From Roseibacillus ishigakijimensis (GTDB lineage Bacteria > Verrucomicrobiota > Verrucomicrobiia > Verrucomicrobiales > Akkermansiaceae), in contig NZ_JAENIO010000014.1 in NCBI RefSeq assembly GCF_016595415.1, positions 1-64,000 of the forward strand: a stretch of DNA of 64,000 nt, written 5' to 3'. A program made the position numbers and the translations under genes. The notes under the pieces were generated by a model that worked only from the letters and a program-made list of their open reading frames with translations, was not told where the DNA came from and did no database searches. Shown piece after piece: positions 26,955 to 35,735 of the stretch. The number at the start of each line of letters is the position of its first letter. Within the stretch, counting starts at the first letter, position 1.

Positions 26955-29366
26955 CTAGCGTTTGCGCTTGCGGGTGCTCTTTCCGCCCTTGGCCTTGGGC
27001 TTGCTCTTCGCCTTCCCCTTGGGCGGTGCCTTCTCCGCCACCTTACGCCGGGAAGCCTTGCGCGCGGTGCGCTGGCTCTTGGTCTTCCCTCCTCCGGTCT
27101 GCTGGGAGCCCCGGCGGGACTTCTTCTTGCTCTTGCGCGGCGTTTCCTCTCCCAGGGGAGAAAGATCCTGCCCGGGCACGATTTCCACGATGGCGAAGTC
27201 GACCCGCTGCTCGATGAAGTCGACCTTGGCCACCTTCAACTTGACCTGCACCCCGGACTGGACGTGCTTGTCGGCTTTGACAAAGGAGGGCCCTCCCCCG
27301 TTGAAGCGCCACCCTCGGCCGGGAAGGTCGGCCACTTTGACCAAGCCCTTCTGCATGATGTCGGTGGCCTCCACGAAGGTGCCCATGGAGCGGACCTCGG
27401 TGACCACCCCCTCGAAAAGGGGCGGACTCTCGCTCTGCCGGGTGCGTTCCAGCCACTCCAACAATTTGAGGGTCTTGGTCTCCTGCTCGGCAAAACTGGA
27501 ATTCCGCTCGGTCTCCGAGATGTGGATGGCGGCCTCCTTGCATTGCTGCTGGGTGAGACTGCGATCGGGCTTGGCCGGCCGGTTTTTCAGCAAATGCTGC
27601 AGGGCCCGATGAACCACGAGGTCGGCGTAGCGACGAATGGGACTGGTGAAGTGCGCGTAGTCGGCCTTGGCGAGACCGTAGTGGCCGAGGGGCTCCTCGG
27701 AATATTCCGCCCGCTTGAGACTACGGAGGAGACCCAGCTTGATATTGTGCTCCTCGGGAGTGCCCTTGGCTTGATCGAGCAGCTTCTGCACGTGGGCCCG
27801 GTTGGTGAGGTCGCCCACCTGGTAGCCATGCACCCGGGCCAACTCTCCGTATTCCATTAATTTCTCCGGGTCCGGATCGTCGTGGACCCGATAGATGGCA
27901 GGCTTATTGCGGTCGCGCAGCACTTTAGCCACCGCTTCGTTCGCGGCCAGCATACATTCCTCAATGAGCTGGTGGCTCTCGCAGTGTTCGACCTTTGCAT
28001 AGCCCGTGGCGTCCTTGGAGCTCTCGTCGACGAGGACTTTGATCTCGTCCATCTCCATATCGAGAGCGCCGCGCTTAAAGCGCCGCTGCCGGAGAACGCT
28101 GGCCATCTTCCAAGCCTCGCGAATCATCGCTTCCAAGTCCTTCTTGAGCTGGCCCTTGAAGCGCCCCGGCACACTGCCCCCATCAAGCACGGCTTGCGCT
28201 TGCTCGTAGGAAAGCTTGGCCTGGCTATTGATGAAGGCATCGACAAAGGTGCTCTTGCGCACAAGGCCATTGGCTTCGATCTCGAGGATGGCGCACTTGG
28301 TCAACCGCTCCTCATCGGGACGCAGGGAACAAATGCCATTGCTGAGCACCTCGGGGAGCATGGGCAGCACCCGGTCGACAAGATAAGTGGAGTTGCCCCG
28401 CTTGAGCGCTTCCTTGTCCAGCCGCGTGCCGGGCTTCACGTAGTGGGACACATCGGCAATATGAACGGCCAGGGTCCAGCCTCCTCCTGGACGCGGACTC
28501 ACCCAGATGGCGTCGTCGTGGTCTTTGGCATCGAAGGGGTCGATGGTGATGACGAGACGGTCCGTCCAATCCTCGCGCCGCTCCTTTTCCTTGCCCGGCA
28601 CCGGAACGGCCACGGCCTCCGCTTCAGCGAGAACCTCGGGCGGGAAATCCGTCTGCAAGCCATACTTGTGCACCACACTCATGATGTCCACCCCGGGGCT
28701 GTCGGGCCAGCCGATGACCTCCTCCACCCGACCACGGGGATCCTCGCCCTTGCGCCATTCGATGAGCTTGACCGCGACCTTTTGCCCAGTCTCAGCTTCC
28801 GCGCAGGGTTCCACCTCCAGGGTGGCCGGCAAGGCCTCGGCGTCGGGCTGGATGTAGGTGAAGCCATTGCGATTGAAATAGACTCCCACCACCAGCCGAT
28901 CGGTGCGTTCGACAATCTGGGTCACCGCACCCTGGGGATCGACTTCGCCGTCGCGCCCACGCTTCAATTCCACGCTGACTTCCACGGTATCGCCATCCAT
29001 GGCCGTGCCCGTGCGGTTGTTGGGCACGTAGATGCGGCGAATGGACTCGAGGTCGAAGCCACTGAGATCGTTGGCAAGATCGTTCAAGTCGGGATAAACG
29101 GTGGCGTGGCCTTTGGGAAAGACCCGGATACGGCCAATGAGACGCCCTTTGCCGCCCCGGCCTTCGCTATTGGCCACCTCGATGCGGGCTTTTTTGCCGG
29201 GATTGAGCACCCCATCGGCGACCATGGCATCGAGCACGCGCCGGAAGTGAGCCCTTTCCTTGGGGGCCAGACCGAGGGCCCGGGCCATTTCACTCTTCGT
29301 CAAGGGCCGGGCCCCGGGCTTGGCAAGCAACTCAAGGATGCCTTTTTTCAATTGTTCTTCGTTCAC
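26955..29366 (-). CDS. rnr: Ribonuclease R
   Basis: 803 residues, the usual length. A 3'-5' exoribonuclease that degrades structured RNA. Domain order: N-terminal winged helix (MNEEQLKKGILELL, LTKSEMARALGLAP), cold-shock domains (GRIRVFPKGHATVYPD), the RNB catalytic domain with IDPFDAKDHDDA carrying the magnesium-binding aspartates (about residues 268-280), IHISETERNSSFAEQE near the end, then an S1 domain (FEGVVTEVRSMGTFVEATD) and a Lys/Arg-rich tail (residues about 740-803). The start codon is GTG, preceded by an AT-rich stretch (TTATATAAC) that may be a -10 element. It stands alone between convergent and same-strand genes. Confidence 0.97.
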   Translation of the reverse strand: MNEEQLKKGILELLAKPGARPLTKSEMARALGLAPKERAHFRRVLDAMVADGVLNPGKKARIEVANSEGRGGKGRLIGRIRVFPKGHATVYPDLNDLANDLSGFDLESIRRIYVPNNRTGTAMDGDTVEVSVELKRGRDGEVDPQGAVTQIVERTDRLVVGVYFNRNGFTYIQPDAEALPATLEVEPCAEAETGQKVAVKLIEWRKGEDPRGRVEEVIGWPDSPGVDIMSVVHKYGLQTDFPPEVLAEAEAVAVPVPGKEKERREDWTDRLVITIDPFDAKDHDDAIWVSPRPGGGWTLAVHIADVSHYVKPGTRLDKEALKRGNSTYLVDRVLPMLPEVLSNGICSLRPDEERLTKCAILEIEANGLVRKSTFVDAFINSQAKLSYEQAQAVLDGGSVPGRFKGQLKKDLEAMIREAWKMASVLRQRRFKRGALDMEMDEIKVLVDESSKDATGYAKVEHCESHQLIEECMLAANEAVAKVLRDRNKPAIYRVHDDPDPEKLMEYGELARVHGYQVGDLTNRAHVQKLLDQAKGTPEEHNIKLGLLRSLKRAEYSEEPLGHYGLAKADYAHFTSPIRRYADLVVHRALQHLLKNRPAKPDRSLTQQQCKEAAIHISETERNSSFAEQETKTLKLLEWLERTRQSESPPLFEGVVTEVRSMGTFVEATDIMQKGLVKVADLPGRGWRFNGGGPSFVKADKHVQSGVQVKLKVAKVDFIEQRVDFAIVEIVPGQDLSPLGEETPRKSKKKSRRGSQQTGGGKTKSQRTARKASRRKVAEKAPPKGKAKSKPKAKGGKSTRKRKR

Positions 29367-29500
29367 AGAAAGTTAGTTATATAATTTCACAATCTCCAGA
29401 GACGCGACCGCGCCAAGACTAGGAGAGAGTTGGGGGGAAAGGCGCATTTTCCGCAAAAGAGAAGGGGGCGGAGGGAATGACAAATGGGGGCCATCCACAC

Positions 29501-30532
29501 TCAGGAGCCGGAATCCCCGCTAGGAAAATCACCAGTGACGAGAGCGATGAAGCGCTCTCCCGATGCGGTGAGAGTGGCGCTGGAACCCGTCCCTGTCAAC
29601 CTCCCGATGGTATAGTGGCGATGATCGATGCGCGTGGAGCGCACATACGTCACCGTCGGTCGCGAGACCTCCCGATCGCTGGGAGCGACTCCAACGAGAA
29701 ATCCGGAGCGGGTGAAAGCCATCTCCCAGGACTTGCTAGGCTCACTATGATTACCGTAGCCCATCCAACGATAGCGCCGCACGATGGGGAGAATCTCCGT
29801 CCCCTTGCGAGGCACGGTGATGCGGTAGTGCTGGGGCAGGCCGTAGAGATGCTTGGCCAGATTGAAGGACGGATCCTTGCGCTGCTTGAGATAGATCTCG
29901 GCCATGTCGATGCCGGAAAGATTGATCCCATTGTGATTGCCATGAACATTGGTCGAGCGCAGGCAGTGCTTGATCCAGTCGTCGAAACGCTCGGAATACA
30001 TGATGTTGAGCTCCAGATGGACGTGGGCCCGTTCATTGTTGAGCCCCGCCCCGGTGGAGCCCAGAATGCCGAGTTCGCTGCCGGGAGAAACCGACTGCCC
30101 TTCCTCCACTGAGGTCGAGGCCAAATGAGCATAGAGGGAATAAAACGGCCCCATGCCCCAATCGTGCTGAACCACCACATACTGCCCGTAATTGGACCGA
30201 GAAGAAACCGGATTGACGTAAACCACCACCCCATCGGCGATGGGATGAACCGGATCGGTGGGAATGCCGCGGGCATTGCGGGCCACCGGCCGGATGTCCA
30301 GACCCTCGTGGAAGCGGGTGTAGACTTTTCCTTCCGAAAATTCGCGATAATTGCGCACAAAACCCCACGCGCCCGACTCCGGCGGCCGCAGGGTCAGGTT
30401 GGTCGGCATGTAAAAGTCGGCAATTTCCCCCCGGAAAAGGGCGTCATTGGCCGTGGGCAGGCGGAACTGGGGCAGCTGCGCAAACAGCGCCCCTCCCCCG
30501 CAGAAAAGGGCAAGAAGGAGACTGCGAATCAT
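29501..30532 (-). CDS. Secreted M23 family metallopeptidase (LytM-type murein hydrolase)
   Basis: 343 residues. Signal peptide in residues 1-18 (LLLALFCGGGALFAQL). The M23 zinc site is intact: His75 and Asp79 in HEGLDI, His136 in SLYAHL, and His172 in HVHLEL (residues 170-175). Such enzymes cut peptide cross-links of murein or activate amidases. The C-terminal 150 residues beyond the domain are unassigned. Start at 30532 was chosen because the stop of the upstream gene and this ATG overlap (TGATG), which indicates translational coupling to a secreted SecD-head-like protein. Confidence 0.92.
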   Translation of the reverse strand: MIRSLLLALFCGGGALFAQLPQFRLPTANDALFRGEIADFYMPTNLTLRPPESGAWGFVRNYREFSEGKVYTRFHEGLDIRPVARNARGIPTDPVHPIADGVVVYVNPVSSRSNYGQYVVVQHDWGMGPFYSLYAHLASTSVEEGQSVSPGSELGILGSTGAGLNNERAHVHLELNIMYSERFDDWIKHCLRSTNVHGNHNGINLSGIDMAEIYLKQRKDPSFNLAKHLYGLPQHYRITVPRKGTEILPIVRRYRWMGYGNHSEPSKSWEMAFTRSGFLVGVAPSDREVSRPTVTYVRSTRIDHRHYTIGRLTGTGSSATLTASGERFIALVTGDFPSGDSGS

Positions 30533-31020
30533 CACTTTTTCTGCTTCTTCCACTCCTGCACGGATTGCCCGATACGGGGCATCATCTTGTCTGCCAAAGC
30601 AATCTCGCGGGTCGTAACCCCCTGCCAAATCACCAGCACGCCATCCTGAACCGTCTGGTCAATTTCGACCACGTCCAGCGGACGGCCATTCACCCGGGCC
30701 ATCAGGAGCTTGCCACGATTGGCATTGGTCACCGCCGCCAGCCGCTGGGCTCCCGCGCGATTGAGCTTGAGCATGACACCGTAGGAATAGCCGTCGGAAG
30801 CGGGAAAGGGACGGAAGGACTCGATGTCGCGAGTGGAAATCTCGGGAGAGATTCGGAAGAAGACCCGCGTGCCGACCACTTCCTGGGGAACGGATAACTT
30901 GGGGCCGTCGACCTCGGATCCCTGCAGATTGAACTGCACGACCAACTTTTCATCCTTCTTGCTTCCCGCCATCAGGCTCAGGCAGCAGAAAAGCCAAACG
31001 GCTAGAATAGAAACTCTCAT
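30532..31020 (-). CDS. Secreted protein with SecD-head-like fold
   Basis: 162 residues from the ATG at 31020, preceded by a good ribosome binding site (AGAGGAAGG). Signal peptide in residues 1-20 (ILAVWLFCCLSLMAGS). The later half (YGVMLKLNRAGAQRLAAV, then GRPLDVVEIDQTV) resembles the P1 head subdomain of SecD, where similar strands read LTFDxEGARxFAxVT. This is recognition by eye, not a search. Probably periplasmic. Its stop overlaps the start of the M23 peptidase gene, so the two products are made together and may interact. Confidence 0.7.
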   Translation of the reverse strand: MRVSILAVWLFCCLSLMAGSKKDEKLVVQFNLQGSEVDGPKLSVPQEVVGTRVFFRISPEISTRDIESFRPFPASDGYSYGVMLKLNRAGAQRLAAVTNANRGKLLMARVNGRPLDVVEIDQTVQDGVLVIWQGVTTREIALADKMMPRIGQSVQEWKKQKK

Positions 31021-31089
31021 CCCCTTCCTCTTAGCGGAAAAAAGGGGCGAGGTCAAAGTCCCAACCCGCCCTAATTCGTTCGGAAGGCC

Positions 31090-31329
31090 TTAGCGTCGTT
31101 TCACGCGCACTGGCTGAGCCTGGAGCTGGCGGGCAGGACGATTGCTCACCCACCGCGCTGCCAGCCCGGTGCAGGAAAGGGCGAGGAGAAAGCCCACCGC
31201 GATGGGAGCGAAGGGCCAGTCATCACCATGGGTGTGACCGGGAGGGCCCGGGTGGGCGGAGGCAACGGTGATCAGTCCCGCTTGCACAAGAAGTCCGGCT
31301 TTTACTGCTTTTTGCGAAATCATTGTCAT
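31090..31329 (-). CDS. Small His-rich membrane protein downstream of ureD
   Basis: 79 residues. It has a signal-like first helix (AGLLVQAGLITVASA), a histidine-rich extracytoplasmic stretch (HPGPPGHTHGDD, three His within residues 26-34), one membrane helix (FAPIAVGFLLALSCTGLAA) and a basic end (RVKRR). It begins 7 bp after the ureD stop codon, so it is probably in the urease transcript. The layout recalls the first part of HupE/UreJ nickel permeases but it is far shorter, so a nickel-related role is only a guess. It could also be an unrelated small membrane protein. Confidence 0.6.
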   Translation of the reverse strand: MTMISQKAVKAGLLVQAGLITVASAHPGPPGHTHGDDWPFAPIAVGFLLALSCTGLAARWVSNRPARQLQAQPVRVKRR

Positions 31330-31336
31330 TACTGGC

Positions 31337-32155
31337 TTAGACTATCAGCCGATTTCCCCCTGCTAGCAATGGAAAAAAAGGCTCCAAGCTCTCCCGCACT
31401 GCGCGTGAGGCCCCTTTGAGAAGCAAACTCCGTGCCGCAAGGAGACGCACCACGCCCACCCCGGGCTGCAGCTCGCTATAGCCCGCCCGCAGGCCCTCGC
31501 TTGGCAAGCCATGGACGGCCCGGGCGAGGTGCTCGCCGTCGTGCGCCCCCACCACCCAGAAGGCCCCATAGAAGCAGTGCTCCCAATCGGGCACGGTCAG
31601 AGGCCAGGGGCCCTGGGCGGGTTCGAGAATCATCTGCTCGCGAGCCACCAGGCGCTCACCGACGGTAAGCTGGAGCCGGGTGGTGAGACGGCGGAAGCGG
31701 TGCTCCTCGCCATGGGCCACGCGACCGGGGGCCAGCCACTCGCCATAGACCAGGCTCGCTCCCTCCGCGACTTGCAGCCGGGTGGTCTGGGTGACCGCGC
31801 TGCCCCGCTGGGGAATGATCCACTGGGGCTGGAAATCGAGCCAGCCTCCCGCGCCCACCGCGATGTCCTGGTCGAGGGTCGCGGAACCGCCCTTCATGGT
31901 GTGGAAGCGATTGGCGCTGGGATTGCTCAGACGCACGCGGGCCTTTTTCTCCAGCTCCACCGCTAGCCGCCAGTGGTCCCCGGCGAAGATCCCGGCGGTG
32001 GGATTGACGATCTGCAGGGCCAGCAGCCCGCCCTCGCGATAGGGTTTGCCAAAGTGACAAAGCCCGCCCGCCCGGCGCTCCCGCAACACGGTCTCTCCCC
32101 GCTGCGAATCAAAGCCGAAGCGCAAGCGCGACTCACTGTGGAGACTACCCGACAT
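31337..32155 (-). CDS. ureD: Urease accessory protein UreD
   Basis: 272 residues from the ATG at 32155, overlapping the end of ureG by 11 bp. UreD (UreH) forms the UreDFG complex that delivers nickel to apo-urease. Family segments are visible: REGGLLALQIVNPTAGIFAG, RVRLSNPSANRFHTM (usual LTTQAATKVYR region) and WLDFQPQWIIPQRGSAVTQT. C-terminal LLRLLAARS-type ending (VVRLLAARSLLL). Last accessory gene of the cluster ureC-E-F-G-D, followed 7 bp later by the small His-rich gene. Confidence 0.94.
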   Translation of the reverse strand: MSGSLHSESRLRFGFDSQRGETVLRERRAGGLCHFGKPYREGGLLALQIVNPTAGIFAGDHWRLAVELEKKARVRLSNPSANRFHTMKGGSATLDQDIAVGAGGWLDFQPQWIIPQRGSAVTQTTRLQVAEGASLVYGEWLAPGRVAHGEEHRFRRLTTRLQLTVGERLVAREQMILEPAQGPWPLTVPDWEHCFYGAFWVVGAHDGEHLARAVHGLPSEGLRAGYSELQPGVGVVRLLAARSLLLKGASRAVRESLEPFFPLLAGGNRLIV

Positions 32156-32762
32156 CGGTAAAAAGCACCTCCCGGTCAAACCAAGCAAAGAACTCCTCGC
32201 GGCCGAGGTCCTTCTTCCAATCCGTGAAAATAAACGGTCTTCCTCCCCGCTGGGCCGCGCAATCGGCCTTCATGCGCTCCACGTCCGAGCCGACGTAGGG
32301 CGCGAGAGACACTTTATTCACCAGCAAAAGGTCCGCACCGGCAATGGCGGGTCCACCCTTGCGCGGAATGTCGTCGCCCTCGGTGACGTCGATGACGTAG
32401 ATGAAAACATCGACCAACTCGGGCGAGAAGGTGGCAGTGAGATTGTCCCCTCCGCTCTCGATGAGAACCAGCTCCAGTTCGGGAAAGCGCTCTGCGAGCG
32501 TCTCCACGGCATCGAGATTCATGGAAATATCATCGCGAATGGCGGTATGCGGACAGCCCCCGGTCTCCACCCCGATGATGCGGTCGGGCGGCAGGGCCCC
32601 CTCGCGCACAAGCATCTTGGCATCCTCACTGGTGTAAATGTCGTTGGTGATCACGGCCATATCGCGCGACCGGGCGTAGTGACGGCAGATCTCGATGCAG
32701 AGGGTGGACTTTCCCGAGCCCACGGGCCCGCCGATGCCGACTTTGATTGCTGCTTTGCTCAT
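32145..32762 (-). CDS. ureG: Urease accessory GTPase UreG
   Basis: 205 residues, normal length. SIMIBI-class GTPase that powers nickel insertion into urease. P-loop GIGGPVGSGKST (residues 9-20), the nickel-binding CPH motif in GVETGGCPHTAIRDD, the ESGGDNL motif and the guanine-specificity NKVSLAPYVG (NKxD variant NKVS in family context NKVDLAPYVG) are visible. The Asp of NKxD reads Ser here, which is unusual for UreG, so base specificity might be changed. Start ATG overlaps the ureF stop by 4 bp (ATGA), and ureD overlaps its end, so all three are translationally coupled. Confidence 0.95.
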   Translation of the reverse strand: MSKAAIKVGIGGPVGSGKSTLCIEICRHYARSRDMAVITNDIYTSEDAKMLVREGALPPDRIIGVETGGCPHTAIRDDISMNLDAVETLAERFPELELVLIESGGDNLTATFSPELVDVFIYVIDVTEGDDIPRKGGPAIAGADLLLVNKVSLAPYVGSDVERMKADCAAQRGGRPFIFTDWKKDLGREEFFAWFDREVLFTDVG

Positions 32763-33463
32763 GATAGAAATAGTCTCGCCGACGCGCGCTCGTGGCGACT
32801 GGCCGCGATGTCCCAGAGGGGGTTGAAGGTGCCCCACTCCTCCTCCGGGAGCTGCCCAGCCCCCTCCCGGCAATGGCTCTCCCACGCCTGGAGCACCTCG
32901 TGGAGCAGCTCTTGCACAGCCTGGGGACCGACGGGAAGGAGCTTGAGAGAGGCCTGCAAGAGGGCGGAAAAGGTCTGGTAGCCCAGCACGCGGGCAGCGG
33001 CCGCAGGAGGCACGTTTTGCAGAAAAGTCATCACCCCGGCCACCACGGGAGCCTGGTGATGGGGAAAGGAAAACTCCGCGAGCGCAGCCTCCCGCCCCCA
33101 GGTCTTGCGAAAAAGCCGCCACTGCTGACGCCCGACTTGACTGGCGGCCTCGCGCAACTTCGCGGTGGGGCGCAGGGCCCAGGCTTGCTCATCCAGCGTG
33201 ACCAGCGCGGCGGCATCACCGGCTTCGGCCGCTTCCCGCGCCGCCAGCAAGAGGGGGAGATCCACCCGGAGTAACGATTCCATCACGTCGCGCTGGAGGA
33301 AGCGGGCCAACTCCGCCCGCCCGGTGAGGTGACCCTCATGCACCATACCCTCCAGGCCATAGGAGTGGGCATAGCTCCCCACCGGCGCGGAACTGTCCGC
33401 AAAGGCCAGGACCCAGCTGAGCCAGCTGGAAGCGGAAGGGACTGCCTCGGGTTCGCTCATCAT
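32759..33463 (-). CDS. ureF: Urease accessory protein UreF
   Basis: 234 residues. All-helical accessory protein of the UreDFG nickel-insertion complex, thought to gate UreG GTP hydrolysis. Visible family landmarks: SSWLSWVLAFADSSAPVGSYAHSYGLE (typical LLQLxSPALPVGAFAYSQGLE region), LDEQAWALRPTAKLREAA (usual REASLRMGRSL) and the C-terminal QVLLHEV-type helix followed by SRHERASARLFLS (usual MRHETQYSRLFRS). Overlaps ureG by 4 bp and is separated from ureE by no gap, in an unbroken operon. Confidence 0.93.
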   Translation of the reverse strand: MMSEPEAVPSASSWLSWVLAFADSSAPVGSYAHSYGLEGMVHEGHLTGRAELARFLQRDVMESLLRVDLPLLLAAREAAEAGDAAALVTLDEQAWALRPTAKLREAASQVGRQQWRLFRKTWGREAALAEFSFPHHQAPVVAGVMTFLQNVPPAAAARVLGYQTFSALLQASLKLLPVGPQAVQELLHEVLQAWESHCREGAGQLPEEEWGTFNPLWDIAASRHERASARLFLS

Positions 33464-33901
33464 CTAGTGGGTATGCTCGGAATGAGGACGGCAATTGAGC
33501 ACCTCATGGCGAATCTGGTAAGCGATGCCGATACGGTCGAGGGAGTCGGTGAGAGTGGGAAAGAGCTCCAGTAAAATTTCCTCCTCCCGCACCTCGATGG
33601 GCAGATGGCGATTGCCCAGATACCAGCCAATCTTGGCCGCCAGGGAGGACTCGGCGGGCATGGGAATGACCAGAACATCCTCCGGCCGCTGACAAATCCG
33701 GAAAACCCGCTCTCCCCCGCGCAGGCAATCGCCATTGCGGGCCGCTTTCTCCAAACTCACCGCCACCGGGGTGCCATCGGCAGCTTCCCCCCGCCAGCGC
33801 CGCGACCAGAGATCGATGCGCGCGACCGGTAGCTCCACGGCTTTGGCCACCGGTTCGGAGAGGACTTCGTTGAGCAACAGGGCTCTTTTTTCCCCCGCCA
33901 T
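33464..33901 (-). CDS. ureE: Urease accessory nickel metallochaperone UreE
   Basis: 145 residues. UreE collects Ni2+ and passes it to UreG. The peptide-binding half (residues 1-70) and the metal-binding half are both recognisable, with VIPMPAESSLAAKIGWYLGNRHLPIEV matching the LGNRH region whose His binds nickel. The C-terminal tail holds only three histidines (RPHSEHTH), much poorer than the His-rich tail of Klebsiella-type UreE. It sits between ureC (2 bp upstream) and ureF. Confidence 0.93.
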   Translation of the reverse strand: MAGEKRALLLNEVLSEPVAKAVELPVARIDLWSRRWRGEAADGTPVAVSLEKAARNGDCLRGGERVFRICQRPEDVLVIPMPAESSLAAKIGWYLGNRHLPIEVREEEILLELFPTLTDSLDRIGIAYQIRHEVLNCRPHSEHTH

Positions 33902-33903
33902 GC

Positions 33904-35676
33904 TCAGAAGAGAAAGTAGCGTTGCGCCAAAGGAACCTCGGAAAGGGGCTCGCAGGTCAGCTCTTCACCATCCGCCGTCACGGTGTAGCTCTCGGGATCG
34001 ATCTCAATCTCGGGACAGCTCTCGTTGAAAAGAAGATCCTCCTTTCTCACCGAGCGAGTGCCCTTGACCGCGACGAGGCGCTTCTCCACTTGCACTTCTT
34101 CCGCCAGCCCGGCCTCGAGGGAATCTTGACTGACAAAGGTCACCGAAGTGCGGCGCTTGGCCTTGCCCAGAGCGGCGAACATGGGACGGTAAAAAGTCGG
34201 CTGCGGGGTGGGAATGGAGGCGTTGGGATCGCCCATATTGGCCATCGCGATGAAGCCTCCCTTCAGAATGAGCTCGGGCTTCACCCCGAAGAAAGCAGGC
34301 TTCCAGAGGACCAAATCGGCCAGCTTGCCCACCATCAGCGAACCCACCTCGTGGGCCATGCCGTGGGTGAGGGCGGGATTGATGGTGTATTTGGCCACAT
34401 AGCGCAGGGCGCGGAAGTTGTCCGCCGCCGGATGAGCCCCCGAGCTGTCGGGGAGAGGGCCGCGTTGCACCTTCATCTTGTGCGCGGTCTGCCAAGTGCG
34501 GGAGATCACTTCCCCCACCCGCCCCATGGCCTGGCTGTCGGAAGCAATCATGGAAATGGCCCCTCGGTCGTGCAGGAGGTCCTCGGCCGCAATGGTCTGG
34601 GGACGAATGCGGGACTCGGCAAAGGCGACGTCCTCGGGAATCTTCGAATCCAGGTGATGGCAGACCATCAGCATGTCGAGGTGTTCGTCGAGGGTATTGA
34701 CGGTGAAGGGCCGGGTGGGATTGGTAGAAGAGGGCAGGACATGGGAGAAGGAGCAAATCTTCATGATGTCCGGGGCATGGCCGCCACCCGCGCCTTCGGA
34801 GTGATAGGTGTGGATGGTGCGTCCGGCGATGGCCGCGATGGTGTCTTCTACAAAGCCGGCCTCATTGAGAGTGTCGGTGTGGATGGCTACCTGCACGTCC
34901 ATCTCGTCAGCCACCGAGAGACAGACATCAATGGCGGCGGGGGTGGTGCCCCAGTCCTCGTGCAGCTTCAGGCCGATGGCCCCGGCGCGGATTTGCTCGC
35001 GGAGCGGCTCGGGGGTCGCGCAGTTGCCTTTTCCCAGAAAACCAAGATTCATGGCGAACTCGTCGGCCGCCTCGATCATGCGGTGGAGGTTCCACTTGCC
35101 CGGAGTGCAGGTGGTGGCATTGGTGCCGGTAGCGGGCCCCGTGCCCCCGCCCAGCATGGTGGTGACCCCGCTGGAAAGCGCTTCCTCAATCTGCTGGGGA
35201 CAAATGAAGTGAATGTGGGCATCAATGCCTCCCGCCGTGACGATCGAGCCCTCGCCCGCAATGGCCTCGGTGCTGGCCCCGATGATCATCTTGTCAAACT
35301 CACCCGTGGCCGGATCGGCGAAGCAGGAACCGATGCCGTCCTGAATCCCCGGGTTTCCGGCATGGCCGATGCCCACGATGCGCCCGTCGCGGATGCCGAT
35401 GTCGGCTTTGATGATCCCCACCTCGGCATCGAGAATGGTGGCATTGGTGATGACCAGATCGAGGGCTTCGCCATCCAGAGCGGTCGAGGATTGGCCCATA
35501 CCATCGCGAATGACCTTGCCGCCCCCGAACTTCACCTCATTCCCGTAGCCGCCATTTTCCGCAATCAAATCCCGCTCCACCTCGATAAACAACTCGGTGT
35601 CACCCAAGCGGATGCGATCGCCCACCGTGGGCCCGTAGTGCTCGGCGTAAACCTGCCGCGGAATCTCCAATGCCAT
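33904..35676 (-). CDS. ureC: Urease subunit alpha (catalytic)
   Basis: 590 residues from the ATG at 35676, beginning with the conserved [19 protein letters not shown]. It is the nickel-containing subunit that hydrolyses urea to ammonia and carbamate. Every active-site residue is present: His154/His156 (IDAHIHF), carbamylated Lys237 and His239 (GLKLHEDWG), His266 (AIHTDTLNE), His292, the flap Cys339-His340 (VCHHLD) and the late Asp in IASDSQAMG. Residues about 113-134 carry an insertion of roughly a dozen residues ([13 protein letters not shown]) relative to common UreC. Unusually, the genes for the gamma and beta subunits are not next to it; the preceding gene encodes an unrelated membrane protein 59 bp upstream. 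Confidence 0.97.
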   Translation of the reverse strand: MALEIPRQVYAEHYGPTVGDRIRLGDTELFIEVERDLIAENGGYGNEVKFGGGKVIRDGMGQSSTALDGEALDLVITNATILDAEVGIIKADIGIRDGRIVGIGHAGNPGIQDGIGSCFADPATGEFDKMIIGASTEAIAGEGSIVTAGGIDAHIHFICPQQIEEALSSGVTTMLGGGTGPATGTNATTCTPGKWNLHRMIEAADEFAMNLGFLGKGNCATPEPLREQIRAGAIGLKLHEDWGTTPAAIDVCLSVADEMDVQVAIHTDTLNEAGFVEDTIAAIAGRTIHTYHSEGAGGGHAPDIMKICSFSHVLPSSTNPTRPFTVNTLDEHLDMLMVCHHLDSKIPEDVAFAESRIRPQTIAAEDLLHDRGAISMIASDSQAMGRVGEVISRTWQTAHKMKVQRGPLPDSSGAHPAADNFRALRYVAKYTINPALTHGMAHEVGSLMVGKLADLVLWKPAFFGVKPELILKGGFIAMANMGDPNASIPTPQPTFYRPMFAALGKAKRRTSVTFVSQDSLEAGLAEEVQVEKRLVAVKGTRSVRKEDLLFNESCPEIEIDPESYTVTADGEELTCEPLSEVPLAQRYFLF

Positions 35677-35735
35677 ACTCACAGGGAGCCAAGCAGATTC
35701 AACGCCAGATGAGAACTCCCTTCTCGCCCGCAGGC

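Noticed and set aside
33922-35712. 596-codon plus-strand frame
   Set aside because: Antisense to ureC, with His/Gly-rich translation and no known domain.
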